Below are positions 1 to 10,300 of a stretch of 64,000 nt of DNA, piece by piece. Position 1 is the stretch's first letter. The number at the start of each line of letters is the position of its first letter. This DNA comes from Rummeliibacillus pycnus_A (GTDB taxonomy: Bacteria > Bacillota > Bacilli > Bacillales_A > Planococcaceae): positions 4,154,001 through 4,218,000 of the forward strand of contig NZ_CP132291.1 of the NCBI RefSeq assembly GCF_044359855.1. Direction: 5' to 3'. A program made the position numbers and the translations under genes. The notes under the pieces were generated by a model that worked only from the letters and a program-made list of their open reading frames with translations, did no database searches and was not told where the DNA came from.

Positions 1-681
1 TTCCAACTTGCAAGTAAAGAAACATTGTTTGATTTTAAGCAAATTGGTGCAACTGTATTTGATGACATTGGTGGTTCTAAAATGTTTGATAAAGATCGTG
101 AAGAATTTGTTGAGGAACTAGAACGAATTTTTGACTTGGACAGTGCAATATTAGGATTAGTTAGTCTTGGGAAAATTGTGCCGGTTTATTTTAGCGGCCA
201 ACTTTGCGGTAAAATGAGTCAATATACATACGGTGCTGTCCATGCGTTAACGGATGATAGTATTTTACAAGATCATTATCAATCGGAGGCACATTACTTA
301 TTTCTTGTAGAAAATCGTGCTGTTTTAACGAGAATGGTTAAGGAGCCGTCATTTATTGAAAAAACAATGTCATTTGTGCTTTGTTTAGATGGACAAATTC
401 GAACTGCTCACAAAATGCTATTGAAGCAATTAACTTCAACAAAGCAAGTAAAAAAGATAATCGTTTGGACAGATTATGATGAAGCGGGTCTTATAATTGC
501 ACAGAATGCAGTAAAACTTGTAGAAAGGATTCCAACTGTAATAATTGCACGCGATTATCATGAATATTCAACTATCGAGAACTATGAAATCTGGCTTCAA
601 ACAGAACTACAAAATGGTCAACATGAGCAAGAACAACAGTTAGGAGGTGAGCAGCAATGGATGAAATGGATTCAAAAGTAA
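1..681 (+). CDS. jetD: Wadjet nuclease subunit JetD (partial, 5' end outside window)
   Basis: The reading frame is open from base 1, so the N-terminal part lies upstream. The visible 226 codons carry a TOPRIM-like nuclease core: the acidic VEN motif at 307-315 and the DYD of WTDYDEAG at 472-480, the metal-binding pattern of the JetD/DUF2220-type C-terminal domain. In Wadjet, JetD is the topoisomerase VI-like nuclease that cuts circular DNA after the SMC complex has extruded it. The stop overlaps the start of the next gene by 25 bases, so the four genes are translationally coupled. The assignment rests on the TOPRIM motif together with the kleisin/KITE/SMC genes that follow. An interrupted 5' end cannot be excluded from this window. 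Confidence 0.85.
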   Translation, partial: FQLASKETLFDFKQIGATVFDDIGGSKMFDKDREEFVEELERIFDLDSAILGLVSLGKIVPVYFSGQLCGKMSQYTYGAVHALTDDSILQDHYQSEAHYLFLVENRAVLTRMVKEPSFIEKTMSFVLCLDGQIRTAHKMLLKQLTSTKQVKKIIVWTDYDEAGLIIAQNAVKLVERIPTVIIARDYHEYSTIENYEIWLQTELQNGQHEQEQQLGGEQQWMKWIQK

Positions 682-2087
682 ATGATGTTCCTATTTCCAT
701 ATTTCAAACGCCCATTAACCAATCAGAACTAAAAACAACGATGCGTGATATCGCATCACTTGCTGGTGTACTCAACGAATTAAAATCCCAACAAATTTAT
801 GATTCACCACTTGAAATCCTTCGTTTCTTAAAAGTGTTGCAATTATTGTATGAAGAATCCCTTGGACTTGCTGAAGAAATTGATAACGTTGATACATTGT
901 ACTATCGATTTCGTAACAAATATCAAGATCAAGAGCCATTTTCAATAGAACAGCTAAAGTCAATTATTCATGTATTAACTAAATATAGTTGGTTATCCAA
1001 ACAAAGTCGACAGATCAAAATGATGGACCGTGGCAAACGAATGATGGATGCTTTGATTCGGTTAGCAAATGATTCTTTAGCTTATTATCTGCAAGATGAT
1101 ATTGGAAGGTCACTCTTTCAGGCAAGACGTGATGCAGAACTTAGTGCAGCTTATGATGACCATGGCATCTCAGGAGGAAATAAAATCGCTTCGATGATTC
1201 GAAATGTGGAAGAAGCAATCGAAAAGTTGGAATATCGTCAATTGGAATATTTGGCTGATCGTAATGCCTTGCCACAGTTAGAAATTATCCATCAATTGAT
1301 GAAAGAACTTGAAGATAAGATGAAAGAACGGTTGGAGCAGTTTCAAACTATGGAAGAAAGTTTAGTGATGAGTAACCTTGTTCAGCGTGGTACAGCGTCA
1401 TTATCCAAAGGAACGGAAATGAGCTTAGGGCTTTTAACCAAATATATTCGATTTGTATCACTTCAACATACACCGATTATCCATCGTATTTCTCCAGAGA
1501 AAATGCGTGCATTTATATTGAAAATGTACAATCCACCTATGGATTCTAATATTCCAACTACCTACGATTTATTTAGTTTTATGGAACAAGGACAGTATGA
1601 GGATGAACAATTAGATGGAATGTGGATACCTGTCAAATTTGCAGCACCCATTGGTGGTCAAGATATTGGAGATGCCATTCATTATCTAGAAACATACGAA
1701 CCGAAAGTAAACAAACCAATCGAAGAAATGGAAGAAACAATTTTTGATGAAGAGGTAATCGAAGGGGAAACGGTGCATGATATGTTCCAAAATGCTTCTT
1801 GGCAAATGACAAAATCGGTTATACATACAGATGTCATTGAAACTTATTTAGGTGAACAAGGTAGCAGTGAGATTGAGGCGTTAATTATAGAATCGAGTTC
1901 AGAAAAATGGGGGGATGCTATCCGTTCTCTGTTGGCGATTTCAGCTTTATCAAACAATCAAAAAGTTTATATAGATCCGACAAAAGACAATCCGAAGCAA
2001 TATGAGAAAGAATGGGAGTGGATAGAAGATGACGATCGAAAATTCCATGTACAATCAAAACATAAACAATCTCAGCATAATGAATAA
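657..2087 (+). CDS. jetA: Wadjet kleisin-like subunit JetA
   Basis: 476 residues, mostly predicted helical with an acidic C-terminal third. It starts at ATG 657 behind a TAGGAGGTGA ribosome binding site that lies inside the end of jetD. In Wadjet complexes JetA is the kleisin that bridges the SMC heads and binds JetB. I recognise it mainly by position (between a TOPRIM protein and a KITE/SMC pair), size and the N-terminal winged-helix-like helical region; kleisins are too diverged for a visible signature motif. The 3' end overlaps jetB by 59 bases, an unusually long overlap. The jetD-first order differs from the A-B-C-D order of the best studied type I system, so this is more likely one of the other Wadjet types. 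Confidence 0.8.
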   Translation: MDEMDSKVNDVPISIFQTPINQSELKTTMRDIASLAGVLNELKSQQIYDSPLEILRFLKVLQLLYEESLGLAEEIDNVDTLYYRFRNKYQDQEPFSIEQLKSIIHVLTKYSWLSKQSRQIKMMDRGKRMMDALIRLANDSLAYYLQDDIGRSLFQARRDAELSAAYDDHGISGGNKIASMIRNVEEAIEKLEYRQLEYLADRNALPQLEIIHQLMKELEDKMKERLEQFQTMEESLVMSNLVQRGTASLSKGTEMSLGLLTKYIRFVSLQHTPIIHRISPEKMRAFILKMYNPPMDSNIPTTYDLFSFMEQGQYEDEQLDGMWIPVKFAAPIGGQDIGDAIHYLETYEPKVNKPIEEMEETIFDEEVIEGETVHDMFQNASWQMTKSVIHTDVIETYLGEQGSSEIEALIIESSSEKWGDAIRSLLAISALSNNQKVYIDPTKDNPKQYEKEWEWIEDDDRKFHVQSKHKQSQHNE

Positions 2088-2733
2088 TTTACATGCCTAT
2101 CTATCTGTTGAAGAAGAATTAGCCTTTATGCAATTGCTATTTTCTTCATCCGCATCTATTCGTGGAGGCAATTATGGATTAAAAAGAAAAGAAGTTGAAA
2201 AAATATTAAATATAAAAAATGATAATGAGGCTTTTTTTTCATTTATTAATCGAACAAATGAAGCATTAAGCCGCTATTTTCAAGTTTTATATGATGAAAA
2301 ACGCGATCGTGTCATTGTGATGATGCGCGTATCTGCTAAAGATGCCAAATCGACATTGAGTAAAGAAGCATTGGCCATTCTATTGTATATGTTCTACCAA
2401 CAAGAGGTACTAAACCATGAATATACCTTGTTACAACAAATTTTAACAGACTTTGGTCATGAAACATTAAATGCTAGTAGCAAGTTACAAGCGAATATTG
2501 ATCAGTTGAAAAAAATCGGTGCAGTAGAAGAGTATGATCAAGCCACAACAGAAAAAGCTTATAGTTTAACGACAATAGGAGTGCACATGTTTTCCGATTC
2601 CTTCTTACGTCGTTCAGCTGAATTTGCACATTCCACACAACTCAGTAAAGAGGAAGTGTTGAAATTTTTTAAACGCTATAATTTGTATGTACAGGAGGGG
2701 AATTTGAATGATTCCAATTCGACTTCAATTTAG
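2029..2733 (+). CDS. jetB: Wadjet KITE subunit JetB (DUF4194-like)
   Basis: 234 residues, the usual size for JetB. Two winged-helix-like segments are suggested by regularly spaced helices and by the motif around SKEALAILLYMFYQQEV (about residues 111-127), typical of the DUF4194/MukE-like KITE proteins that sit on the kleisin. It starts at ATG 2029 inside jetA, with a GGAGTGG ribosome binding site, and its last 26 bases overlap jetC. Expected role: structural partner of the JetA-JetC motor that loads on and extrudes plasmid DNA. The family call is supported by gene order and length more than by individual residues. Confidence 0.8.
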   Translation: MTIENSMYNQNINNLSIMNNLHAYLSVEEELAFMQLLFSSSASIRGGNYGLKRKEVEKILNIKNDNEAFFSFINRTNEALSRYFQVLYDEKRDRVIVMMRVSAKDAKSTLSKEALAILLYMFYQQEVLNHEYTLLQQILTDFGHETLNASSKLQANIDQLKKIGAVEEYDQATTEKAYSLTTIGVHMFSDSFLRRSAEFAHSTQLSKEEVLKFFKRYNLYVQEGNLNDSNSTSI

Positions 2734-5700
2734 TGGTGTTAGAGATTTTAAACCAACGCGCCTTATTCTTGGAGATGAAATCGGTGAACATGTTTTGATT
2801 ACAGGTCCAAATGGTGTAGGAAAATCAACTATTTCCTTTTGTATGGGAGCAATTTTATATTCAAGTAAAATTGATTTGGAAGGATTGCGTTCCAACAATT
2901 TACCTTATGAGAAAAAATGGTATGCAAATTTAGAGTTAACATTTAAAAATGAAGGCCCTTCTCGTATTGATGCACCACAATATATTTCTTTTCGTCTCAT
3001 CCTTGAACAAGCTGAAAATCGAGGGATAATCCAGCGTGAATATCAAGTCTGGGTGGGGGATGGAATTGATGAACTTTCTAAAAAAGATATCTATCGTTCT
3101 GGTGATAGTCAACATCAGAATTTCACAATGTATAAAGAAGATTTACAGTATAAATATAAGATAGACCCCGACTTATTTTATTTAATTTGGTACCAACAAG
3201 AAGTAAACCAATTTGCAGAAATGGCACCACAAGAACGTTTCCGACGATTTAGCGAAATGCATAAAATCGATGAAATCCTACGTTCGTGGGAAGCGGCTAT
3301 TGATAAATTAAAAGAATTAGAAGTTGAACTTGAATCCGCAAAAGGTACGGTAAAACAAGCAGATTTTTTATTGAAAATTGCCAAGCAGGAATACGATCGG
3401 TTAAAAGACAATCAAAAAAGGCTTTTACTATTCGGAAAACGCCACATTATTTTTACTCTTACTTTGATAGAAAAATATAAAGAGAAAAAAACGCAAGCTA
3501 CCGAAGTTATCAAGGGAAAAGAAAGGGCAATGTTGGATGAAAAAACGAAACTCGCTACGATTGAACAAAAAATTTCAGAGAACCAAAAAGTACTGATTCA
3601 ATTAGAGCAACAGACAAATGAACAAAATAGCATTCAGCAACAAACAAAATCAAAACATAGAACATTGCAAATTCAACATATTAATTTAGCTGAAGAGATA
3701 ACCAAACTAAAAGAACAATTAGCTGAAACCGAACAACTTCGAAATGGCTTACGATATTCTGAACAAGAAACGAAACAGCATGAATTGGCGGCACAAAAGA
3801 AATTACAAGAAATCCGTTCTAAACTTACTAAAATCGAAAAACAGCTAACAGTGCAAAATCATAACAAAGACGATGTGACAAACGAGCTAGCGACACTTCA
3901 AGTAGAGCTCGCACAGTTAAATAAAGAAGAAAAACACGCCAAAATGCTTCTTCAACAACATGTCAGCTCTCAGCAAGTCAAAGAACAAATTGAAACATTG
4001 CAAACATTTATACGCAAATCATATAAAAAACAATCTGAAACTGAGCAAAAGCTACTAGCATTACGTGCTCAATTAGAATACTTAAACAACAATCAGCTTT
4101 TATCCGAACGGCAAAAAGAAGGATTTAAAGCAATCGAAGCGAGAAATATTGAAGCATTCGCACTACGAGACTTAGTAACATTAGATTCGACAGCAAAATT
4201 AAAAGACGAAAATCAATTGAATGCCATTAAATACACGATTTTTTACAATGCAATAAACTTTACACCAGTGAATGATTTGTATTATGTTTCCTTACCTAAA
4301 ATTGTTCCCGGTCGTCTAATCGTATCGATCCCATATTTAAAATTAAAAATACGAGACGGATTAAGTGAAAGAAAGCAAAACTATGCTGTAAAAGCCCTTT
4401 GGTGGATTGAGCAGTTTTTAGATGGAGATTATCCAATCATTCAACAAAACATATTAGTCGACCAGCAAGGACTTCGTGGCGCACAAGAAAAAGAGACTTT
4501 TATCTTAAATGAGAAAGCCGTTGCAGAGGAACGTCTACTCGTACAAACAAATCTGCAAAAATTAGAAGAAACGTTGACAATGCTTAAGAAAACATTTCAA
4601 CAAGCTCAACAAGAAGTCGAAACATTATACAGTGTGTTAAAAGATGTACAAGCAGCCGAATCAAAAATGCTTGAAGCCGATCGGAAAAAGATGAAACAGC
4701 AGTACCTCGAAAACTTACAACTACAAAAATTGCAAATTACTTCAGAAATAGAATCATTACAGCTATCACAAACAAAAATGCACCAACAGTTTAGTCAAGA
4801 AGATTATAATCTAAAACGTTTACAAGAAGAGTTATCCATTTATAAGCAGCTTGGCACAGTAAAACATCTGCAAAACTCATTAACAACAAAAAAACAACAA
4901 TTCTCTCAAGTGCGTACGGAACTTAACGAATTCGAATTACAATTAGTAAAACTTCAACAAAAGATGAGTGATTTAAATGAAAAAAAACAAAAATATAGTC
5001 ACCAAAACTTAGACCTTAAAAGTGACCAACGAGATACGAATTATGAAATACAAGGAATCAACAAAATTATTATCAAAACAAAAGAAGAAGTTGAAACACT
5101 AGATGCATCCATTTTAAATCAGCAATTAACATTGATAGAATTACAAAAAATTGTCCCAGATATTTATAAACAAGCACTACAAGAAGATTTAATGATGAAT
5201 TCCTCGATTACACAATTAATAAACGATAATTCAACTGCTAAAGTGAATTTTAATAATGCCAGAACAGAAGAGGTTAAACCAGAAGCGGAGCACAATTACT
5301 ACGCCGTTAAAAAAGACTATGATGAAAAAAGTGAAGCGGTCAGTAAAACAGAAGAATTTTTAGTACTCCATCGTGAACGTACGCAAGAGATGGAAAATAA
5401 ACTAGAAACAACCATTAATATGAACGTGTTAAAAATTAACCGATTATTTGAAAAGTATATGGATGAATTTCAATTTGAAGGGAAAATCGAATGTGAGCGC
5501 TTCGAAGATAAAAAAGGAAGAATTATCTTCCAATTATTTATTAAAGTCCGCAAAATCGGTCATAGTGGAAAATTAGAAGATGTTGGGACAAAAGCTCGTC
5601 GCGGCAAGCTTGGAAAAGGGGTTTCCGGTGGAGAGGAATCACTAAGCTCACTATTATTCGCCTTAGCTTTATTACAAAATTTGAATACTTCGCCAAGTTT

Positions 5701-5917
5701 TATAATACTAGATGAATTTGATAGTGCCCTAGATGAAACAAGGAAAGAAAAAGTGTTTAAATTATATGAAACCGAACTACAACGAAAACTGATTATTTTA
5801 TCGCCAAAAGCTCACGAAGATCAATATTATGCTAACTTTGCCACAGTCATAGTTGTCGAGCATGATTCAACTATACCTATTAGTCGTACGAAAAGTATTC
5901 ATTTAAAAAAAGCATAA
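2708..5917 (+). CDS. jetC: Wadjet SMC-like ATPase JetC
   Basis: 1069 residues with an SMC/MukB-like layout. Walker A GPNGVGKST is at residues 33-41. A long Gln/Lys/Glu-rich coiled coil runs from about 195 to 470, a compact hinge-like globular region covers about 475-600, and a second coiled coil covers about 610-900. The ABC signature GVSGGEES is at 971-978 and Walker B FIILDEFD at 998-1005, so all ATPase motifs are intact. In Wadjet this is the motor that extrudes DNA loops and presents small circular DNA to JetD. ATG 2708 follows an AGGAGGGG site and overlaps jetB. No obvious terminator follows before the fructokinase gene. Confidence 0.92.
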   Translation: MIPIRLQFSGVRDFKPTRLILGDEIGEHVLITGPNGVGKSTISFCMGAILYSSKIDLEGLRSNNLPYEKKWYANLELTFKNEGPSRIDAPQYISFRLILEQAENRGIIQREYQVWVGDGIDELSKKDIYRSGDSQHQNFTMYKEDLQYKYKIDPDLFYLIWYQQEVNQFAEMAPQERFRRFSEMHKIDEILRSWEAAIDKLKELEVELESAKGTVKQADFLLKIAKQEYDRLKDNQKRLLLFGKRHIIFTLTLIEKYKEKKTQATEVIKGKERAMLDEKTKLATIEQKISENQKVLIQLEQQTNEQNSIQQQTKSKHRTLQIQHINLAEEITKLKEQLAETEQLRNGLRYSEQETKQHELAAQKKLQEIRSKLTKIEKQLTVQNHNKDDVTNELATLQVELAQLNKEEKHAKMLLQQHVSSQQVKEQIETLQTFIRKSYKKQSETEQKLLALRAQLEYLNNNQLLSERQKEGFKAIEARNIEAFALRDLVTLDSTAKLKDENQLNAIKYTIFYNAINFTPVNDLYYVSLPKIVPGRLIVSIPYLKLKIRDGLSERKQNYAVKALWWIEQFLDGDYPIIQQNILVDQQGLRGAQEKETFILNEKAVAEERLLVQTNLQKLEETLTMLKKTFQQAQQEVETLYSVLKDVQAAESKMLEADRKKMKQQYLENLQLQKLQITSEIESLQLSQTKMHQQFSQEDYNLKRLQEELSIYKQLGTVKHLQNSLTTKKQQFSQVRTELNEFELQLVKLQQKMSDLNEKKQKYSHQNLDLKSDQRDTNYEIQGINKIIIKTKEEVETLDASILNQQLTLIELQKIVPDIYKQALQEDLMMNSSITQLINDNSTAKVNFNNARTEEVKPEAEHNYYAVKKDYDEKSEAVSKTEEFLVLHRERTQEMENKLETTINMNVLKINRLFEKYMDEFQFEGKIECERFEDKKGRIIFQLFIKVRKIGHSGKLEDVGTKARRGKLGKGVSGGEESLSSLLFALALLQNLNTSPSFIILDEFDSALDETRKEKVFKLYETELQRKLIILSPKAHEDQYYANFATVIVVEHDSTIPISRTKSIHLKKA

Positions 5918-6009
5918 TTGTCGTTTGAAAAAAACAATGCAACGTTTATAAAATTGATTAGTAAACAATGTTGTTAGTGATTTCAATTAAATGAGGAGGT
6001 GTAATGTTC

Positions 6010-6954
6010 ATGAAAGGTGTTTTATGCTTAGGAGAGGCTTTAATTGATTTTATTCCTCTAGATGCTGACAATCTAACGTATCAGAAAGCTCCTGGTGGTG
6101 CACCAGCGAATGTTTCTGTTGGTGTTGCGAAACTTGGAGGGGAAGCGACTTTTCTTGGTAAAGTTGGAGACGATGTGCTTGGGCATTTTTTGAAGGAAAC
6201 TTTAGAAGGGGTTAGCGTGAATACTCGTTCAATGATTTTTACGAAAGAAACACGAACTGGTGTAACATTCGTTTCACTGGAGGCTTCAGGGGAACGCCAT
6301 TTTAGTTTCTACATAAACCCAAGTGCGGACCAATTTTTGCAAAAAGAAGAATTAGACGCATCGCTATTTACACAACATAAGATTTTTCACTTTGGGTCGA
6401 TTTCTCAAATTAACGAGCCTTCTAAATCAGCGACATTTGAGGCGATTAAGAGGGCAAAAGAATCGGGAATGCTGATTTCCTACGATCCGAATTTTCGGCC
6501 AAACCTTTGGCGTTCCGAAAAGCAGGCCAAAGAAACCATACTTGCTACAATTCCCTATGTGGATATCTTAAAGGTTTCCGATGAAGAATTATCCTTTTTA
6601 ACAGGTTGCAGTAACATGGAAGAAGGAATTGCACTATTACCTAAAGTGCCGCTGATTTTGGTCACTTTAGGATCTGAAGGATGTTTGTATTATTTTAAAG
6701 GGAAGATTGGAACAGTTCCTGCTTTGACATGTCAGGCGATTGATACTACTGGAGCAGGTGATGCATTTGTTTCTGGGATTCTCTATTCACTCAATGAATC
6801 AGCCAAATCACTAAAAGACCATTTAGAAACAGAAATTGCCGAGATGATTCGCTTTGCAAATATTTCAGGAGGATTATCTACGACTAAAAAAGGTGCCATG
6901 ACGGGGCTTCCAACATTACAGGAAATTCAAGCGCTTTTGAAAAATCATAAATAA
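6010..6954 (+). CDS. Fructokinase, PfkB/ribokinase family
   Basis: A cytoplasmic sugar kinase, most likely fructokinase (fructose to fructose 6-phosphate). The start of the fold is GEALIDFIPL, followed by the substrate-binding PGGAPANVSVGVAKLGG motif and the PfkB signature DTTGAGDAFVSG near residue 250, which holds the anion hole and catalytic Asp. The length of 314 residues is standard. I prefer ATG 6010 over ATG 6004 because the GAGGAGGT site at 5993-6000 is only about four bases from the upstream ATG. The gene stands alone with its own strong terminator; no sucrose hydrolase or transporter lies next to it, so the physiological substrate is inferred from family resemblance. Confidence 0.88.
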   Translation: MKGVLCLGEALIDFIPLDADNLTYQKAPGGAPANVSVGVAKLGGEATFLGKVGDDVLGHFLKETLEGVSVNTRSMIFTKETRTGVTFVSLEASGERHFSFYINPSADQFLQKEELDASLFTQHKIFHFGSISQINEPSKSATFEAIKRAKESGMLISYDPNFRPNLWRSEKQAKETILATIPYVDILKVSDEELSFLTGCSNMEEGIALLPKVPLILVTLGSEGCLYYFKGKIGTVPALTCQAIDTTGAGDAFVSGILYSLNESAKSLKDHLETEIAEMIRFANISGGLSTTKKGAMTGLPTLQEIQALLKNHK

Positions 6955-6973
6955 ATGCAGCTAATAATAGATC

Positions 6974-7016
6974 AAAGTAGCCTTACACGAAACTAAATGT
7001 GTAAGGCTACTTTTTT
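6974..7016 (+). terminator. Rho-independent terminator after fructokinase
   Basis: A perfect 12-bp stem (6977-6988 with 6999-7010) around a 10-base loop is followed by six T residues. The flanking A and T runs extend the stem. Confidence 0.92.
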
Positions 7017-7019
7017 GAT

Positions 7020-7371
7020 ATTCAGCATAGAAAATCTAGTTTCGTCTATAGAGGAAATAAAGAGTATAATATTCGCAATTTAATTAGAAAAGCATTCATG
7101 AAATTAATTCAACTATAAAAATGATCGAATAAAGAAAACAGGGCATAGTCCATTTTCTAGAGCATATACATTAAGAGTTAAGGGAGTTTATATATACTTC
7201 TAGGCTTTTTATTCCGCATTAACGGAAAGTAAAGGATCCCACTTTAAGAATCAAGTAAGAGACAAGAGGGGAAATGGGGTTCAACTAATACTCAGTGTGG
7301 ATTGTGAAAATCCCGTATTGAGTAAAGGTTCACTTTATTGAGAAAACGAATAAAAGATAGGGGTGTCGATT
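7020..7371. other. Intergenic region upstream of the helicase-like gene
   Basis: About 350 bases without a convincing gene. It is AT-rich and holds only short ORFs with no ribosome binding site. No repeat, riboswitch or clear promoter pair was recognised. An AGGGGTG ribosome binding site at 7359-7365 serves the gene starting at 7372. Confidence 0.5.
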
Positions 7372-10300
7372 TTGAAAGAGCAATTGAATGATAAAGCGAA
7401 ACGTTTTTTTGAATATTTATTAGCACTTTCATCATTAAATGGAAAACCCATTCGTTCGATTCAAGATTATGAAAAGACATGGATTTGGGACGAATTAGGT
7501 AAAGTTGAAGGATGCACTATTGGAAATAGATGTGGGCGACCGTCAAATCTTCTAGAAATACATAAGCCTACAATCGACAACACATTACTCAAAAGTCCAA
7601 GTCCATATCCTGAGTTAGACAAATGGATGAGTGATGCAGATTATAAAAAAGAGCCGAGTACACCGAGTTACAAACACACGTTAAAAGTGAACGAAACGTT
7701 CTTTCATTTCGGTGAAAATGAAGAAAACATCAAATTAGATTCACAACGTCTATCAGAATGGAAAGTGTGGATAGAAAGGAAAAAACGGTTAGCTCGTGCC
7801 AATGATTTCTACGCTGAACTTCTCGAATTGGTCAATAGATTAGAGCTAGAAAATGATTCAATCGAATTAGTACTATCAAAGGGATTATTGAAATGGTCAG
7901 GAGCAGATGAAGGAGAAACGATAGAGCTCCCACTGTTTACGACAAATGTGATGTTGACGCTTCATGCTGAATCAGACTTGATTACGTTAAAAGAGGAAAC
8001 AAAAGGATTAAAGTTTGAAAATGAATTATTTAGTGGGAAGACATTTCTGAATAGAGAACAAATCGATATCCTAATTGACAATATTGAGAATTTCAACTTT
8101 TCAGATGACCTATCAAGTGAATTTAAACAGTTGGTTCATTTACTAGATCCAAACGGACGTTTTATTGAAAATAGTAGCTTTGAAACAAGTAATAATCATG
8201 CACCTGTCATCATAAATCAGTCATTGCTAATCGTACGTGCAAAAAGTTCAGCGATTATTAGAAATGATTTGCAACAAATTATTTCTGCGATTGATCAAAA
8301 CAAGATAGAACTTCCTGATTCAATCCATGCTTTTTTAGGGGATACTCCTATTCCTAAACAATATCATCCAAATAGTACAAATAAATCGAATTTGTTGAAA
8401 TCAACATTACCAAATCAAGTATTTTTCCCATTAAATGCGAATGAGCAGCAAAAAGAGATTGTAAAACGTATTGAACAAGATAATGGAGTAACAGTTCATG
8501 TGCCTACAGAAACAGAGAAGACACACACTATCGCCAATCTCATTTCTCACTATTTAGCTGAAGGCAAAAAAATCCTCATTACAACTCAAGAAGATAGTCA
8601 ATTAAGAGAATTGAAAAATAAAATTCCAGAAGAAATTCGAGATTTATGTGCACCTTTCTTAAGTGAGGATACAAATGCATTCAATGAAATCGAACAATCC
8701 ATTCGACTAATTGGAGAAAAGTTAGAAGCCTTAAATCTACAAAAATTAAAAGAAAATATAGAGCAAAATCAACAATTATTAAATCAAAGTATACAAAATG
8801 AAGCAACGTACAGAAATAGCCTGAAACAATATGCGAAATCAGAAGGAACACCTATTTTGTACGGAGATCAGCAACTGTTTAAATATGATGTAGCAAAACG
8901 TCTAGCCGAAACAGATGTCCATTATCAATGGATAAAAGACGATCTTCCTTTAATTATGAAATTTCCTTTGAGTCATGACGAGTGGGAAGAATTCTGTACA
9001 TTACAAAATTCTTTCAAAAAAGAAGATTCTACGTTAATTGATACAATATTGCCTACCAATTCGGATATTCTAAATGGATCAACATTTAAAGCGTTACTTG
9101 AGGAAGAGAAGCAATTACTCGATGAAATTGACTTGCAATATATAATGCCAATAGAACGTACACCTGAAAAAAAATCAACTCTACTCATTATGAAAGCATT
9201 AGTTGAGGAAATCATCGCCAATCATCATCTAGTTGAGGATGAAAATGTTAGTAAGTTTATTCAGGATTTACTTTCTAGTGAGAAGCGAAGAGCGTTTTGG
9301 GTGCAACTCGTTATTGAGTTAAAGCAGCATACTAAAATAGCACTTGCTTTATATCATGAGTTAATCCACCACAAAATTGTGTTGCCTAAAAAGCTAAATA
9401 GTGAAATTCAATTAGACTTGATTATCGCGCGAGAGAGGATTCTTTCAGGTAAAAAGCCGAATCGATTGTTCTTCATTCGAAAAGGAAAAACGACGCAATA
9501 TTTATTTCAAACAGCTGTACTAGACGGAAAACCTCTTAAGAAGCTAGAAGATGTTACGACAATCCAAAAGCATCTAGAATACAGGAATCTAATTACAAAA
9601 TTATCGAGATTATTTAATGGGAATATGAATGAAATGGGTATTCCAGGCGTCGATATCACGTGGCGAGAGTTCCCTCAAATACTGGAAGAAAGAATTGACG
9701 CTTTATCACAAATCATTGACCTTGTAGATCTAGATTATGAATTATCATCGAAACTTCAAGTTGAACAGCTTCAAATAAGTAATATTTTTGATCTCGCATA
9801 TTACGAAAACTTAAAAAGAGAAATCGAACATACATTAAACTATATCAGATTAGAAAGATGGCAAGAAAAATATGATGTTGAAATTGAGAAGTTAGTAGCT
9901 TTGGTGAATAGTGAAAATATGCATGCTATTGTAAAACAATTCCTTTATGCAATGCAAGTCAAAGACGATGATGCTTGGAAAGCTTTATTAGGGGAACTAA
10001 AAGAATTACACAAAGTGGACAAAAAGATTACGAAGTGGAAAAAATTCACCGATCTATTAGAACATAAACTACCACTCACCGTTGAGGGACTAAATAAAAA
10101 CTTCGGTGAGGTGAAACTGGAAAAGGATCAGTATATAGAAGCATTTGCATTGAAGAAAATGGAAACATGGTTAAATGAAGATGATGATACGAATTGTAAT
10201 GCTCTGAATGAACAACTTCAAAATGAATTAAATACGCAAAAGAAATACATTCGAGAAATCGTATCAGATGCAACATGGGCTACACAACTCGCTCGAATAA

